45,569 nt of DNA from a bacterium (lineage in GTDB: Bacteria; Hydrothermota; Tepidihabitantia; Tepidihabitantales; Tepidihabitantaceae), in contig DATJQV010000006.1 of assembly GCA_035505375.1 (NCBI GenBank), forward strand, positions 1 to 45,569, in the 5' to 3' direction. The notes below the pieces were generated by a model. The model did not search any database and was not told the DNA's origin. It saw only the letters and a program-made list of their open reading frames with translations. Of this stretch, positions 21,991 to 31,468 are shown piece by piece (positions within the stretch are counted from its first letter, which is position 1; every line of letters starts with the position of its first letter). The position numbers and the translations under genes are program-made.

Positions 21991-23245
21991 CGAAGCCTCT
22001 TGCGCCGATGTCCCGACGGTAGACCATTCCCTGAAAGTGAACCTGCTCGATAGCCTGGTATGCCCTGCCCTTTGCTTCCGCGAGTGTGCTTCCCATCCCG
22101 GTGACACCAAGCACCCGCCCGCCATCCGTCACTGTCTCGCCGCCGGCGGACTTCGTCCCGGCATGGAACACAACAACGTCGCCGGAGCCGACCAGGTCGC
22201 CGCTAATCGGCAGACCCTTGGGATACGACCCCGGATACCCGCCGGACGCAGCGACGACGCAGAGCGCGGCGCGGCTGGAAGCAGCGGTAAGGCTCTGCTG
22301 GTGCAGTCTTCCCTCGATACAGGCCATCGCCAGCTCGGCCAGGTCGCCATCGAGCAACGGCAGGATGACCTGCGCCTCCGGGTCGCCGAAGCGGCAGTTG
22401 AATTCAAGCACGCGCGGCCCCTCAGCGGTCAGAATCATGCCCGCGTAGAGCGCGCCGCGGTAGTCTATCCCCCGCCTTGCGAATTCGGCGAGCAACGGCG
22501 TGAACACGTCATGCTGGACCTGCTGCTGCAGGGCCGGGGTCATCATCGGGGCCGGCGCGTAGGCGCCCATCCCGCCGGTGTTCGGACCCTGGTCGCCGTC
22601 GAGCAGCCGCTTGTGGTCCTGCGACGGCGCCAGCAGCCGCACGCTTCGGCCGTCGCAAAGCCCGATCATCGACACCTCTTCGCCTTGCAGGAACTCCTCG
22701 ACGACCGCGACCCTGCCGGCTTCACCGTACCGGCCCTCAACCAGCATGTCCGACAGCGCCGTTTCCGCCTCCTGCCTCGTTCCTGCAATGATCACACCCT
22801 TGCCGGCGGCCAGACCCGACGCCTTCACTACGACCGGGAAATGCTGGCCGGCCAGGCTGCTTCGCGCAGCATCAAAGTCAGTGAATGTCTGGAAACGCGC
22901 GGTCGGGATTCCGGCCGCGACCATCAGCTCCTTGGCGAAAGCCTTGTCGCTCTCGATCCGCGCTCCGCTACTGCCGGGACCGAGCACTTTCAGGCCCTGC
23001 CGCTCGAAGTCGTCGGCCAGGCCTTCGGCAAGCGGGGCCTCCGGTCCAACGATCGTCAGGTCGATCTTCTGCGCGCCGGCGAACCGAATAAGACCACTCT
23101 TATCCGCAGCAGCCACCGGCTCGCATCGAGCGCTGCGAGCTATGCCCGCGTTGCCCGGTGCGCAGAAGACCTCATGACCGGAACGAGCGAGGTGCCAGAC
23201 GAGCGCGTGCTCGCGCCCGCCCCCGCCGACGACCAGCACTCTCAA
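21968..23245 (-). CDS. purD: Phosphoribosylamine-glycine ligase
   Basis: Second step of de novo purine synthesis: ATP-dependent joining of glycine to phosphoribosylamine. 425 aa, normal length. VLVVGGGGREHALVWHLA, the ATP-grasp segment PVVVKASGLAAGKGVIIA, GPNTGGMGAYAPAP and LEFNCRFGDPEAQVILP are all intact. The start is TTG at 23245, sharing TTGA with the stop of the upstream gene, so translation is probably coupled. The C-terminal residues come from a dispersed repeat. No other pur genes are in view. Confidence 0.95.
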   Translation of the reverse strand: MRVLVVGGGGREHALVWHLARSGHEVFCAPGNAGIARSARCEPVAAADKSGLIRFAGAQKIDLTIVGPEAPLAEGLADDFERQGLKVLGPGSSGARIESDKAFAKELMVAAGIPTARFQTFTDFDAARSSLAGQHFPVVVKASGLAAGKGVIIAGTRQEAETALSDMLVEGRYGEAGRVAVVEEFLQGEEVSMIGLCDGRSVRLLAPSQDHKRLLDGDQGPNTGGMGAYAPAPMMTPALQQQVQHDVFTPLLAEFARRGIDYRGALYAGMILTAEGPRVLEFNCRFGDPEAQVILPLLDGDLAELAMACIEGRLHQQSLTAASSRAALCVVAASGGYPGSYPKGLPISGDLVGSGDVVVFHAGTKSAGGETVTDGGRVLGVTGMGSTLAEAKGRAYQAIEQVHFQGMVYRRDIGARGFAELGVSR

Positions 23246-23814
23246 TGCTTGAGCAGCCTCTCCAGCTTCGCGGCCTTCATCGCGGCGGCCCAGCTGCCGA
23301 AATACCGCACCGCGGCCGCGTGGAGCGTCCGGTAGCGCTTGCGGATCGGGATTGTCGTGCCAAGATTCACGCCTTGACTCCGCATGCGCTTGATCTCCGA
23401 CACTATCTCAGCCTTCGACCACTCCTTTTGACGTTTGATCTTCGCGTAATCGAGCCCGGCGGCCTTTATCGCCTGACGCCAGGAGCCGAAATAGACAGCC
23501 GCGGCCCCGACCAGGCCGCCGTGGGTTCTCTCTGCGGCGCTGACGTTGAGCGCCTCACCCGCGGCCTTCAGGGTCCGGATCTGGCTGACGATCTCGTCCT
23601 TGCTCCAGAAAGACTTACGCCGGATCGTCTCGTAATCGAGTCCTGCGGCCTTGATGGTGTTCTCCCATGTGCCGTAGAACTTGCGCCCGGCATAGGCAAG
23701 TGCCGGGTGGTTGCGAGCGATGTAGCCGGAATTGAGCGGTTTGCCTCCCCGGCTCAACTCGCCTATCATCCTCAGTACCTCTGCCTCGGACCAACGCTTG
23801 TATGAACGCTTCAT
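23242..23814 (-). CDS. Protein of three tandem HNH/homing-endonuclease-associated repeats, coupled to purD
   Basis: 190 aa from the ATG at 23814, preceded by GGAGGT. It consists almost wholly of three repeats of about 60 residues: W-S-x-x-E-[IV]-x-x-x-I-x-x-L-x-x-x-G-x-x-L-N, then A-A-x-x-Y-F-G-S-W-x-x-A-I-K-A-A-G-L-D-Y. This matches the DNA-binding repeat described beside HNH homing endonucleases. No HNH nuclease motif is present, so this is a repeat-only protein that probably binds DNA or RNA. It is the first gene after a strong promoter and overlaps purD by 4 nt, which is a strange place for such a protein; a regulatory role for the operon is possible. Confidence 0.8.
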   Translation of the reverse strand: MKRSYKRWSEAEVLRMIGELSRGGKPLNSGYIARNHPALAYAGRKFYGTWENTIKAAGLDYETIRRKSFWSKDEIVSQIRTLKAAGEALNVSAAERTHGGLVGAAAVYFGSWRQAIKAAGLDYAKIKRQKEWSKAEIVSEIKRMRSQGVNLGTTIPIRKRYRTLHAAAVRYFGSWAAAMKAAKLERLLKH

Positions 23815-23830
23815 GCACACCTCCGCAGAG

Positions 23831-23859
23831 AATTTACCCTAGTGCAGTGACCATGTCAA
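23831..23859 (-). promoter_or_regulatory. Promoter of the HNH-repeat/purD operon
   Basis: On the minus strand TTGACA (23859-23854), a 17-nt spacer and TAAATT (23836-23831). The transcript would start near 23824 with a short leader containing GGAGGT before the ATG at 23814. Divergent from the glyS promoter. Confidence 0.78.
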
Positions 23860-23912
23860 GCAGGACAAGACAGAGGCAAAGGTCGAGCGTCGGAGGGACC
23901 ATCATCTTTAGC

Positions 23913-23941
23913 TTTACCTTGACCTCAACCTGTCCTAGAAT
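23913..23941 (+). promoter_or_regulatory. glyS promoter, leaderless start
   Basis: TTTACC at 23913-23918, a 17-nt spacer and TAGAAT at 23936-23941. The glyS ATG is 7 nt after the -10 box, where transcription should begin. No Shine-Dalgarno sequence is present. The -35 and spacer lie inside a TACCTTGACCTCAACCTG word repeat. Confidence 0.6.
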
Positions 23942-23948
23942 GCTCGCG

Positions 23949-26045
23949 ATGAAGCAACTGCTCCTGGAAATCGGCACTGAAGAAATCCCCGCCTCGTTCC
24001 TCGGGCCGGCTCTATCCGACCTCGAGCGCCGGGTCCGCGCCGCCCTGTCGGAGCACGAGATCCCGGCCGGCAAGGCTGAACTCTTCTCGACCCCGCGCCG
24101 CCTCGCCCTCCGGCTGAACGATGTGGCCGACGGCAAACCCGCGCAGATCGTAGAACTGCAGGGCCCGCCCAAGAAGGCGGCGTTCGACGCCCAAGGCAAT
24201 CCCACCAAGACCGCGGTCGGGTTCAGCGCCGCCCACGGCAAGACCCCTGCCGACCTCTACGTGAAGCAGACGCCGCGCGGCGAATACGTGTTCATCAAGA
24301 AACAGGCTGACCCGGTGCCAACCACAAAGGTGCTTCGTGAGGGGCTTCCCGGAATCATCAGCGCGCTGCCGTTCCCGAAGAACATGCGCTGGGATGCAAG
24401 CGGTGTAAGATTCGCCCGTCCGATACGCTGGCTGGTCTGCCTGTTCGGCTCAGAGGTCGTCGAGTTCCAGTTCGGCGAACTCAAGTCCGGGGCCGAGTCG
24501 CAGGGCCTCCGCAACTCGCTCCCGCGGGCCTTCCCAATTCCGAGCCCGGCCGAGTATGAAGCCACGATCAGGACTCACGGCGTAATCGTCCCGCGTGAAG
24601 CACGACGCAAGGCTATCGCGGAGGAACTCGCACGACTTGCCGCGAGCGTCGGCGGTCAGCCGGTCGAAGATGACGAGCTCGTCGAAGAGACCACGGACAT
24701 AACTGAGTCCCCCGAACTACTCCTCTGCTCATTCCACTCCGACTACCTGGAACTGCCCGCCGAGATACTCACGACCGCGCTCAAGAAGCACCAGCGCTGC
24801 TTCTCAGTTCAGGGGCCAGCCCCCGACCCCCAGTCCCCGGTCCCTCTGTCAGCGCTCCTCCCCCACTTCGTCGCCGTCACCAACACGCCCGGCTGCGACC
24901 ACGCGATGGTCACAAGCTGGTACGACAAGGCCGCTGAGTCCCGTCTCCGCGACGCCCGCTTCTTCGTCGACGCCGACCTCAAGCATGGCCTCGAAGCCCT
25001 GGTTGAGGAAGAGAAACAGGTAACATGGATTGAAGGCATGGGCACCTATCACGACAAGACCCAGCGCCTGCGCGAACTCTGCCGTCATATCTCCAGCCAG
25101 GTCGCTTGCACGGACACGGAAGTGCTCGACCGCGCCGCGCTGCTCTGCAAGGCCGACCTGCTCACGAACATGGTGCGCGAGAAAGAGTTCACGTCGCTGC
25201 AGGGCCGCATCGGCGGCATTTACGCCCGCAGGCTGGGCGAGCCGCCGGCAGTGGCCGACGCCATCGCCGAACACTACCTGCCCCGCTTCATCGGCGACAA
25301 GCTGCCTGCTACCTTGAACGGTGCGCTGCTGTCCATTGCCGACAAGCTCGACAACATCGTCGCAACATTCCTGACCGGCGAGATTCCGACGGGCTCCGAA
25401 GACCCGTTTGCCCTACGCCGTCAGGCAACCGGACTTCTCACCATCGTGCTCGAACAGAACCTGTCGATTGACATCGGCGAACTCGTGGCGACCGCGGTCC
25501 GTCTGTTCCCGTCCGCCAAGGCGGAATACTCCGCTCAGATACCCGGTCTGCTCCGTGAACGGCTCAATGCCCTGCTCGCCGAGAAAGGCATCCGCTACGA
25601 CATCGCGGCAGCCGTCATGGAGACAAGCTGGCAGCAACCCGCCCAGGCCCTGATTCGGGCCAACGCGCTATCCGCGTTCCGTGACGAACCCGAGTTCCTG
25701 AAACTCGTCGTCGGCCAGAAGCGCGTGGCCAACATCCTCAAAGGCCTGACCGTCGAAGGCCTGCCCGCCGAGCCACTCTTCGCTGAGCCCACCGAGAAGC
25801 TGCTCTGGCAGGAGTCACGCGAGGTCGAACCCGACCTCGACCGCTGCCTTGCGTCGCACGACTACCGGCACGCCTTCGAGCTGCTGCTAAACCTGCGTCC
25901 GACGATCGACAAGTTCTTCGACGACGTCCTTGTCATGGCGAAGGAAGAAGACGTCCGTTTGAACCGCCTGCGCCTGCTCTCATATGTCCGCTCCCTGTTC
26001 GGCAGGGTTGCGGACCTATCCAAGATAGTCATCGAAGGACAGTAG
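23949..26045 (+). CDS. glyS: Glycyl-tRNA synthetase beta subunit
   Basis: 698 aa, normal for the beta chain of the heterotetrameric alpha2beta2 enzyme that charges tRNA-Gly. The protein opens MKQLLLEIGTEEIPASFLGPAL, the family start, which fixes ATG 23949 over the longer frame from 23802. KNMRWDASGVRFARPIRW, HKRF-like KKHQRCFSV, DARFFVDADLKHGLE and ALRRQATGLLTIVLE are all characteristic; an HD-like region and a C-terminal anticodon-binding domain follow. glyQ (alpha) is not adjacent here and must lie elsewhere. The mRNA is probably leaderless. Confidence 0.96.
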   Translation: MKQLLLEIGTEEIPASFLGPALSDLERRVRAALSEHEIPAGKAELFSTPRRLALRLNDVADGKPAQIVELQGPPKKAAFDAQGNPTKTAVGFSAAHGKTPADLYVKQTPRGEYVFIKKQADPVPTTKVLREGLPGIISALPFPKNMRWDASGVRFARPIRWLVCLFGSEVVEFQFGELKSGAESQGLRNSLPRAFPIPSPAEYEATIRTHGVIVPREARRKAIAEELARLAASVGGQPVEDDELVEETTDITESPELLLCSFHSDYLELPAEILTTALKKHQRCFSVQGPAPDPQSPVPLSALLPHFVAVTNTPGCDHAMVTSWYDKAAESRLRDARFFVDADLKHGLEALVEEEKQVTWIEGMGTYHDKTQRLRELCRHISSQVACTDTEVLDRAALLCKADLLTNMVREKEFTSLQGRIGGIYARRLGEPPAVADAIAEHYLPRFIGDKLPATLNGALLSIADKLDNIVATFLTGEIPTGSEDPFALRRQATGLLTIVLEQNLSIDIGELVATAVRLFPSAKAEYSAQIPGLLRERLNALLAEKGIRYDIAAAVMETSWQQPAQALIRANALSAFRDEPEFLKLVVGQKRVANILKGLTVEGLPAEPLFAEPTEKLLWQESREVEPDLDRCLASHDYRHAFELLLNLRPTIDKFFDDVLVMAKEEDVRLNRLRLLSYVRSLFGRVADLSKIVIEGQ

Positions 26046-26080
26046 TGCCCTAGTGGTCATGTGGTCCAGTGGTCAAGCGA

Positions 26081-26123
26081 GGGACATGACCGAAACCCGC
26101 CGAGGGTTTCGGATTGTGTCCCG
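26081..26123. repeat. Palindromic element H2, copy 3
   Basis: GGGACATGACCGAAACCC, then the inverse GGGTTTCGGATTGTGTCCC: an almost perfect hairpin of about 18 bp. It contains the ATG proposed as start of the DUF192 gene and is read as MTETRRGFRIVSRA. Confidence 0.85.
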
Positions 26124-26616
26124 AGCCGCGCGCAGCCTGCATCTTGCATCCTGCATCTTGCCACTTGCACTTTGCCTCCTGTCCTGCGGTCGTTCCTCAA
26201 TCGCCAATCGAGAATCTAAGATCGAAAATCCCGCATCCCCTCGCCCCGGTCTTCCCACCACCGAACTGCGCATCAAGAGCGCCCATGCCCTGGCCGAGGT
26301 AGCCACGCAGTCGCTCGACCAGGCTGTCGGGCTCATGTACCGGCGCAGCATGGCTCAGGACTCCGGCATGCTCTTCGCCTTCGACGATGACGAAGTCCAG
26401 CACTTCTGGATGAAGAACACGCTCATTCCGCTGAGCATCGCCTTCATCACCCGCGACTCACTCATCTCGAACATACTCGAGATGGCACCCCTGGACACGA
26501 CGACGCCCTACGTCTCGTCGAAGCCCGTCCGCTACGCGCTGGAGATGAACGCAGGCTGGTTTGAAACCCACGGCATCAAACCCGGCGACACGGTCCGGGG
26601 CCTGCCGCGCGAATAG
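26086..26616 (+). CDS. DUF192 lipoprotein
   Basis: A DUF192 domain (about 120 residues; LRIKSAHALAEVA, QAVGLMYRRSM, GMLFAFDDDEVQHFWMKN, NAGWFETHGIKPGD) preceded by a lipoprotein signal LHLASCILPLALCLLSC. DUF192 proteins are small extracytoplasmic proteins of unknown activity, often near polysaccharide or stress genes. The whole 5' part of the gene is made of four different dispersed repeats (H2 palindrome, TGCATCTTGCATCC words giving the hydrophobic core and the Cys, and CCAATCGAGAATC words giving the linker). The frame is open from 26053, so the start could be upstream; I prefer ATG 26086. Confidence 0.82.
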   Translation: MTETRRGFRIVSRAARSLHLASCILPLALCLLSCGRSSIANRESKIENPASPRPGLPTTELRIKSAHALAEVATQSLDQAVGLMYRRSMAQDSGMLFAFDDDEVQHFWMKNTLIPLSIAFITRDSLISNILEMAPLDTTTPYVSSKPVRYALEMNAGWFETHGIKPGDTVRGLPRE

Positions 26617-26630
26617 CCGCATTGAGAGAC

Positions 26631-27194
26631 ATGGCCTCTGGACGGGAACCTGAAACCCATCTCATTCCGCCGCACGGTGGGTATCAGAAGCTCAAGTCGT
26701 TCCAGATGGCCGAGATCGTCTACGACGCGACCATCGCTTTCTGCGACCGGTTCATCGAGAAGCGTTCAAGAACTCATGACCAGATGGTGCAGGCGGCGCG
26801 TTCAGGACGCCAGAACATCGCCGAGGCAAGCCAGGCATCCGGCACCTCGCGCAAGACCGAACTCAAACTTGTGGGAGTCGCCCGCGCCAGCCTTGAGGAA
26901 CTGCTGCTCGACTACCAAGATTTCCTCAGACACAAGGAGCTCGTGCTTTGGGGCAGAGACGATGCGCGGACTCGCGGAGTGCGCGCGCTCGTCTATGGGC
27001 CCAATAGGTCCTACAGGACCTATTCCGACTCGGTTGAGCGCGGCGACCCCGAGACCGCGGCCAACACACTCATCTGCCTTATCCACCAGACGAGCTTCCT
27101 CCTGGACCGACAACTCAGGCAACTCGAAGGCCGGTTCCTAGACGAAGGCGGCTTCACCGAGCGCCTCTACAGGCTTCGCAAGGCCCGCCAGTAG
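26631..27194 (+). CDS. Four-helix-bundle protein (23S rRNA intervening-sequence family)
   Basis: About 187 aa from ATG 26631 (a TTG three codons earlier is possible). LKSFQMAEIVYDATIAFCDRF, DQMVQAARSGRQNIAEAS, KTELKLVGVARASLEELLLDY and NTLICLIHQTSFLLDRQL are the four amphipathic helices of the S23/IVS-encoded family, common as a stand-alone chromosomal gene of unknown function; members form pentamers. The loop before helix 4 holds YGPNRSYRTYSDS, encoded by a palindrome at 27003-27024 that is inserted in frame. Confidence 0.85.
   Translation: MASGREPETHLIPPHGGYQKLKSFQMAEIVYDATIAFCDRFIEKRSRTHDQMVQAARSGRQNIAEASQASGTSRKTELKLVGVARASLEELLLDYQDFLRHKELVLWGRDDARTRGVRALVYGPNRSYRTYSDSVERGDPETAANTLICLIHQTSFLLDRQLRQLEGRFLDEGGFTERLYRLRKARQ
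27003..27024. repeat. Palindrome AATAGGTCC-TACA-GGACCTATT in a coding gene
   Basis: A perfect 9-bp inverted repeat with a 4-nt loop. Similar GGTCCTATAGGACC-type units are widespread in uncultured bacterial genomes; here it lies in frame in a loop of the four-helix-bundle protein. Confidence 0.75.
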
Positions 27195-27209
27195 CCGGGC
27201 CGCTGCCCC

Positions 27210-28364
27210 TCACACCGGCCGCGGCCCGGGAGCGGGCGGCATCGTCGCTCGGCTTGAATCCCAGACCTCAAGCGCCGCGGCGAGCATGCGTGCCACCACT
27301 TCCCGGTCTACCTCCGGCGGCCACTGTTTGGCATTGAACTCCGCAATGCTCCGGCTGCGGCGAGTAGTGCCCGGTGCGGTGTTGGCGCCGATGTTCGACA
27401 CATTCATCGCGGCCAGCTTGTATCGGAAAACCGTGCGTGCGTCGCATTGCAGCTCTGCGGTCAAGCACAGCGCCGCATCGTGCGCGCGGGCGTAGAGTTC
27501 CTGGAACGCACGCGCATACCTCGCATTTGCATCACTCCACTCCGCCAGACACATCTCGATGTCGGTCACGAGCCGGTGCTTCGGCTTCAGGGCCATGACC
27601 GCTCGCGCCTCGGCTTCGGGCGGCATCCAGTCGATCTCGTCGTGCTCGCACATCTCCTCGTACGCGAGTTCGGCAAGGTCCTCCGCGTACTCGGCGAACG
27701 CACGGTCAAGGGCGTGTTTCTCGGCGGCTGCCCGCAGCCGTACCAAGCGCTGAGCGCGCGCGGCCTTCGTGGCCCGGTGGGTCCGGTACAGCGCATTGAA
27801 CACCCTCCGCGCGTAGCCGGCCGTGGTGCGCCGGTACACGACGTGCGGCGGTATCGAGGCCTGGTTCAGCCCGCTGTGCAGATAGAACTCGAACAACCGG
27901 CGCAGCGCCCAGTACCCCGCCCGTCGTCGCAATCGCAGCACCGCGAGGTCCTCCTCCGGCTCTGGAGTGCGGGAGCGTAGCTCCCGCTTTCCCGGAAAAC
28001 GGGGACTGTACCGCGCGTCCGAGCGCTCCGAGGGACTGTCCCCGTTTTCCCGATTCTGCACCCGCGGCAGCGGCGCGGCCTCTGCGAGTTTCCGTGCCGG
28101 CTCCGGAATCGGCAGCGACGTGTACGGGTCGAGCACGTCCTTCAAGTCAGCGAACCCTGCCCGCACCGCCCTCAGATACTCAACGACAGTGAGCAGACTG
28201 GTATTCGCCACTGCTCCTCTTTCCAGCTTCCCCACTCCCCTCCTCCCGTTCCCCGACTTCCCCATCCCATTCGCCACCCCCTGCTGCGTCAGCCCTGCCC
28301 GCCGCCGCAGCGCGACCAGACGCGTTGAGATCTCCTTCACAAGAGCATCTCTGTCATTACTCAC
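27210..28364 (-). CDS. XRE-type HTH regulator with a large unknown C-terminal domain (1)
   Basis: 384 aa. Residues about 8-75 are an XRE helix-turn-helix domain: LVALRRRAGLTQQGVANGMG, then GKLERGAVANTSLLTVVEYL. A linker, then about 230 residues of Arg/Ala-rich helical sequence with no known family. The linker carries an in-frame palindromic insertion (RENGDSPSERSDARYSPRFP, residues about 103-122) and the related hairpin CGGGAGCGTAGCTCCCG. It shares its architecture (HTH, then LRAVxAGxxxLxDVLDxYTS) with the gene at 28555-29295, so the two are paralogues. Start at ATG 28364; the 190-nt gap upstream holds only repeats. Confidence 0.75.
   Translation of the reverse strand: MSNDRDALVKEISTRLVALRRRAGLTQQGVANGMGKSGNGRRGVGKLERGAVANTSLLTVVEYLRAVRAGFADLKDVLDPYTSLPIPEPARKLAEAAPLPRVQNRENGDSPSERSDARYSPRFPGKRELRSRTPEPEEDLAVLRLRRRAGYWALRRLFEFYLHSGLNQASIPPHVVYRRTTAGYARRVFNALYRTHRATKAARAQRLVRLRAAAEKHALDRAFAEYAEDLAELAYEEMCEHDEIDWMPPEAEARAVMALKPKHRLVTDIEMCLAEWSDANARYARAFQELYARAHDAALCLTAELQCDARTVFRYKLAAMNVSNIGANTAPGTTRRSRSIAEFNAKQWPPEVDREVVARMLAAALEVWDSSRATMPPAPGPRPV
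27964..28050. repeat. Composite hairpin plus H1 element (copy 2) in frame in a regulator gene
   Basis: First hairpin: GAGTGCGGGAGCGTAGCTCC (27965-27984) closing with CGCTTTCCCGG. Immediately after, H1: GGAAAACGGGGACTGTACC...GGGACTGTCCCCGTTTTCC (27994-28050). The same pair, with a compensating C/G swap in the first stem, occurs at 42139-42247. Confidence 0.85.
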
Positions 28365-28554
28365 GTCAGCGACGCTCCCTTACTCGCTCTCGGAGTCTGG
28401 TGGCAATGACTAGGTCCCAGGTACCAATGATCATTCAAGAAGGAAATGCACGAATGCCCGATTACTGCGCCCCTCCGCCTTGCTTTGTCCTTTGTCCTTA
28501 CCACTTCGTCCTTTGCCCGCGCGACTGGTCACTGGAACCCGGCAACTGGAACCT
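28365..28554. repeat. Repeat-filled gap between the two regulator genes
   Basis: TGCTTTGTCCTTTGTCCTTA (28483-28502) and CTTCGTCCTTTG are half copies of the AAAGGACAAAG element; GACTGGTCACTGGAACC and CAACTGGAACC words follow. No promoter or gene is evident. Confidence 0.6.
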
Positions 28555-29295
28555 TCAAATCTGCCCTGCTCGTTCCATCTTCTCAAACAGCTTCATCACC
28601 GCTTCCTTCATCTGCCGGAACGGCGCAGGGTCCAGCCCATATTTCGCAGGCCATTCGTCCAGCCGCTCATGCGCCCGCTCGCGCCAGCCCGGCCTGGCCT
28701 TGCGCAGCCGCCGCATGGTCGCGAACACGAGCCGTCCATACGAACGCAGGTGAATCGCCACCGTGTGGTCCCAACCGATGTGCAACCGGCTAAGCACGTT
28801 GTTCAACTCGTGCTGCAATTGCATCCGCTGCCACTCAGAATTGCCCCGGGCAATCGCCCGCCTGACCCGCTCGGCGGCAGCGGGCGAGCGCCGCACGCGT
28901 CGCCTGCCTCCGTAAGACAACCCAACGTGATAGTACAGGGCCCGGCGCGCGAATTGCGGCGGCATGGTCCTGATGGCTTCAAGCACGCCTTTGTGTGCCT
29001 GCTCGTCGGTAACGCGCTCGCGCGAAGTGTACCGGTCAAGCACATCCAACAGCGCATCAACCCCGCACCCGCATGCCCTGAGATAGTCCAGCACCCGCAC
29101 GAACCCCGGTCCGGACCGATAGTGGCCGGTTTCCATCTTCGAGATTTGCGCCTTGCCCGTGGTCCGCTCAAGTCCCAACAACAAGGCCACGGCCTCCTGC
29201 GATAACCCGGCCTGCTCCCGAAGCAGGCGCAGTCGTTGCCCTACTTCCTTCGGAAGTAGGGTAGAATCGGAGGGCTCATTTGGGGCTGGCGTCAC
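28555..29295 (-). CDS. XRE-type HTH regulator with an unknown C-terminal domain (2)
   Basis: 246 aa. XRE domain at about residues 15-75: LRLLREQAGLSQEAVALLLG, KAQISKMETGHYRSGPG, then FVRVLDYLRACGCGVDALLD and VLDRYTSRERV, closely parallel to the neighbour downstream. The C-terminal 150 residues (LYYHVGLSYGGRRRVRR, LHIGWDHTVAIHLRSYGR) are helical and basic, with no family I recognise. It starts about 110 nt from 12-bp array D, so it could regulate its own region, but no operator is apparent. Confidence 0.75.
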   Translation of the reverse strand: MTPAPNEPSDSTLLPKEVGQRLRLLREQAGLSQEAVALLLGLERTTGKAQISKMETGHYRSGPGFVRVLDYLRACGCGVDALLDVLDRYTSRERVTDEQAHKGVLEAIRTMPPQFARRALYYHVGLSYGGRRRVRRSPAAAERVRRAIARGNSEWQRMQLQHELNNVLSRLHIGWDHTVAIHLRSYGRLVFATMRRLRKARPGWRERAHERLDEWPAKYGLDPAPFRQMKEAVMKLFEKMERAGQI

Positions 29296-29404
29296 AACTC
29301 TAGTTTCCTATAAGTCCCCAAGAAATCAAGCTCTGAAATCTCCTAGCTTCACTCTTTTCAATTCACTATTCACTCTTTCCGTATCTCCCCTATCCCATTC
29401 CCCC

Positions 29405-29716
29405 AGCTATTCTGTAGGTCATTCTGAGAGCTACCCGGAGAGGAATCCCGAGGATTGCTCGGCAGGCTATCCGGAGAGTTATCCGGACAGCTATCCAGAG
29501 AGCTACCCGGCGAGCTATCCGGAGAATTGCGGGGAGAGCTACTCCCCAGGGAATCCGGAGAGCTCCGGGGAGAGTTACCCGAAGAGCTACTCGGCGAGTT
29601 GCTCCCCGACTTGCCGGGAAGATAGCTCGGAAGATAGCCGGGAGAGCAACCTGCCGGGTAATTCCGAGAGCAATTCCCCGAGCTATCCGGAAAGCAATGG
29701 GGAGAGCTTCGGGGAC
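29405..29716. repeat. 12-bp-period degenerate tandem array D
   Basis: 26 consecutive 12-mers without slip: AGCTACCCGGAG (29429), AGGAATCCCGAG (29441), GGCTATCCGGAG (29465), AGCTATCCGGAG (29513), AGCTCCGGGGAG (29561), AGTTGCTCCCCG (29597), AGCAATTCCCCG (29669), AGCTTCGGGGAC (29705). Consensus AGCTAYCCGGAG, with ATTGC/GTTGC variants that match the cores of other arrays. One + frame reads YPES/YPDS/NPES tetrapeptides. It has a signal-less, repeat-filled N-terminus and I treat it as non-coding. Confidence 0.9.
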
Positions 29717-29837
29717 GGCATCAAGTCAAATCCGACCCGCCGCAGGAAGGCATACCCGACTAGCCCCGATGACCTGCAAACTGGCCGGGAGCACCCGCTC
29801 GGCATCATCCTGCCCTCAGCCACCACTATCGCACCGC

Positions 29838-29865
29838 TTGACTCTGATTGGGCGGCGGTTATAAC
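29838..29865 (+). promoter_or_regulatory. Promoter of the DUF433 gene, leaderless
   Basis: TTGACT at 29838-29843, a 16-nt spacer and TATAAC at 29860-29865. The GTG start is at 29872, 6 nt after the -10 box, so the mRNA should start at or beside the start codon. Confidence 0.75.
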
Positions 29866-29868
29866 TAA

Positions 29869-31441
<1,573 letters not shown>

Positions 31442-31468
31442 CTTACTGCCTCCTGTCTGCGTAACCCA

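Noticed and set aside
22037-23335. A 432-codon open frame antisense to purD
   Set aside because: Shadow of purD, with no recognisable family.
23802-23948. Longer N-terminus for GlyS
   Set aside because: It would run through the divergent promoter region and a repeat; the family begins at MKQLLLEIGTEE.
29405-29716. CRISPR array
   Set aside because: Units are 12 bp, contiguous and degenerate. There are no conserved 24-40 bp repeats with unique spacers and no cas genes.
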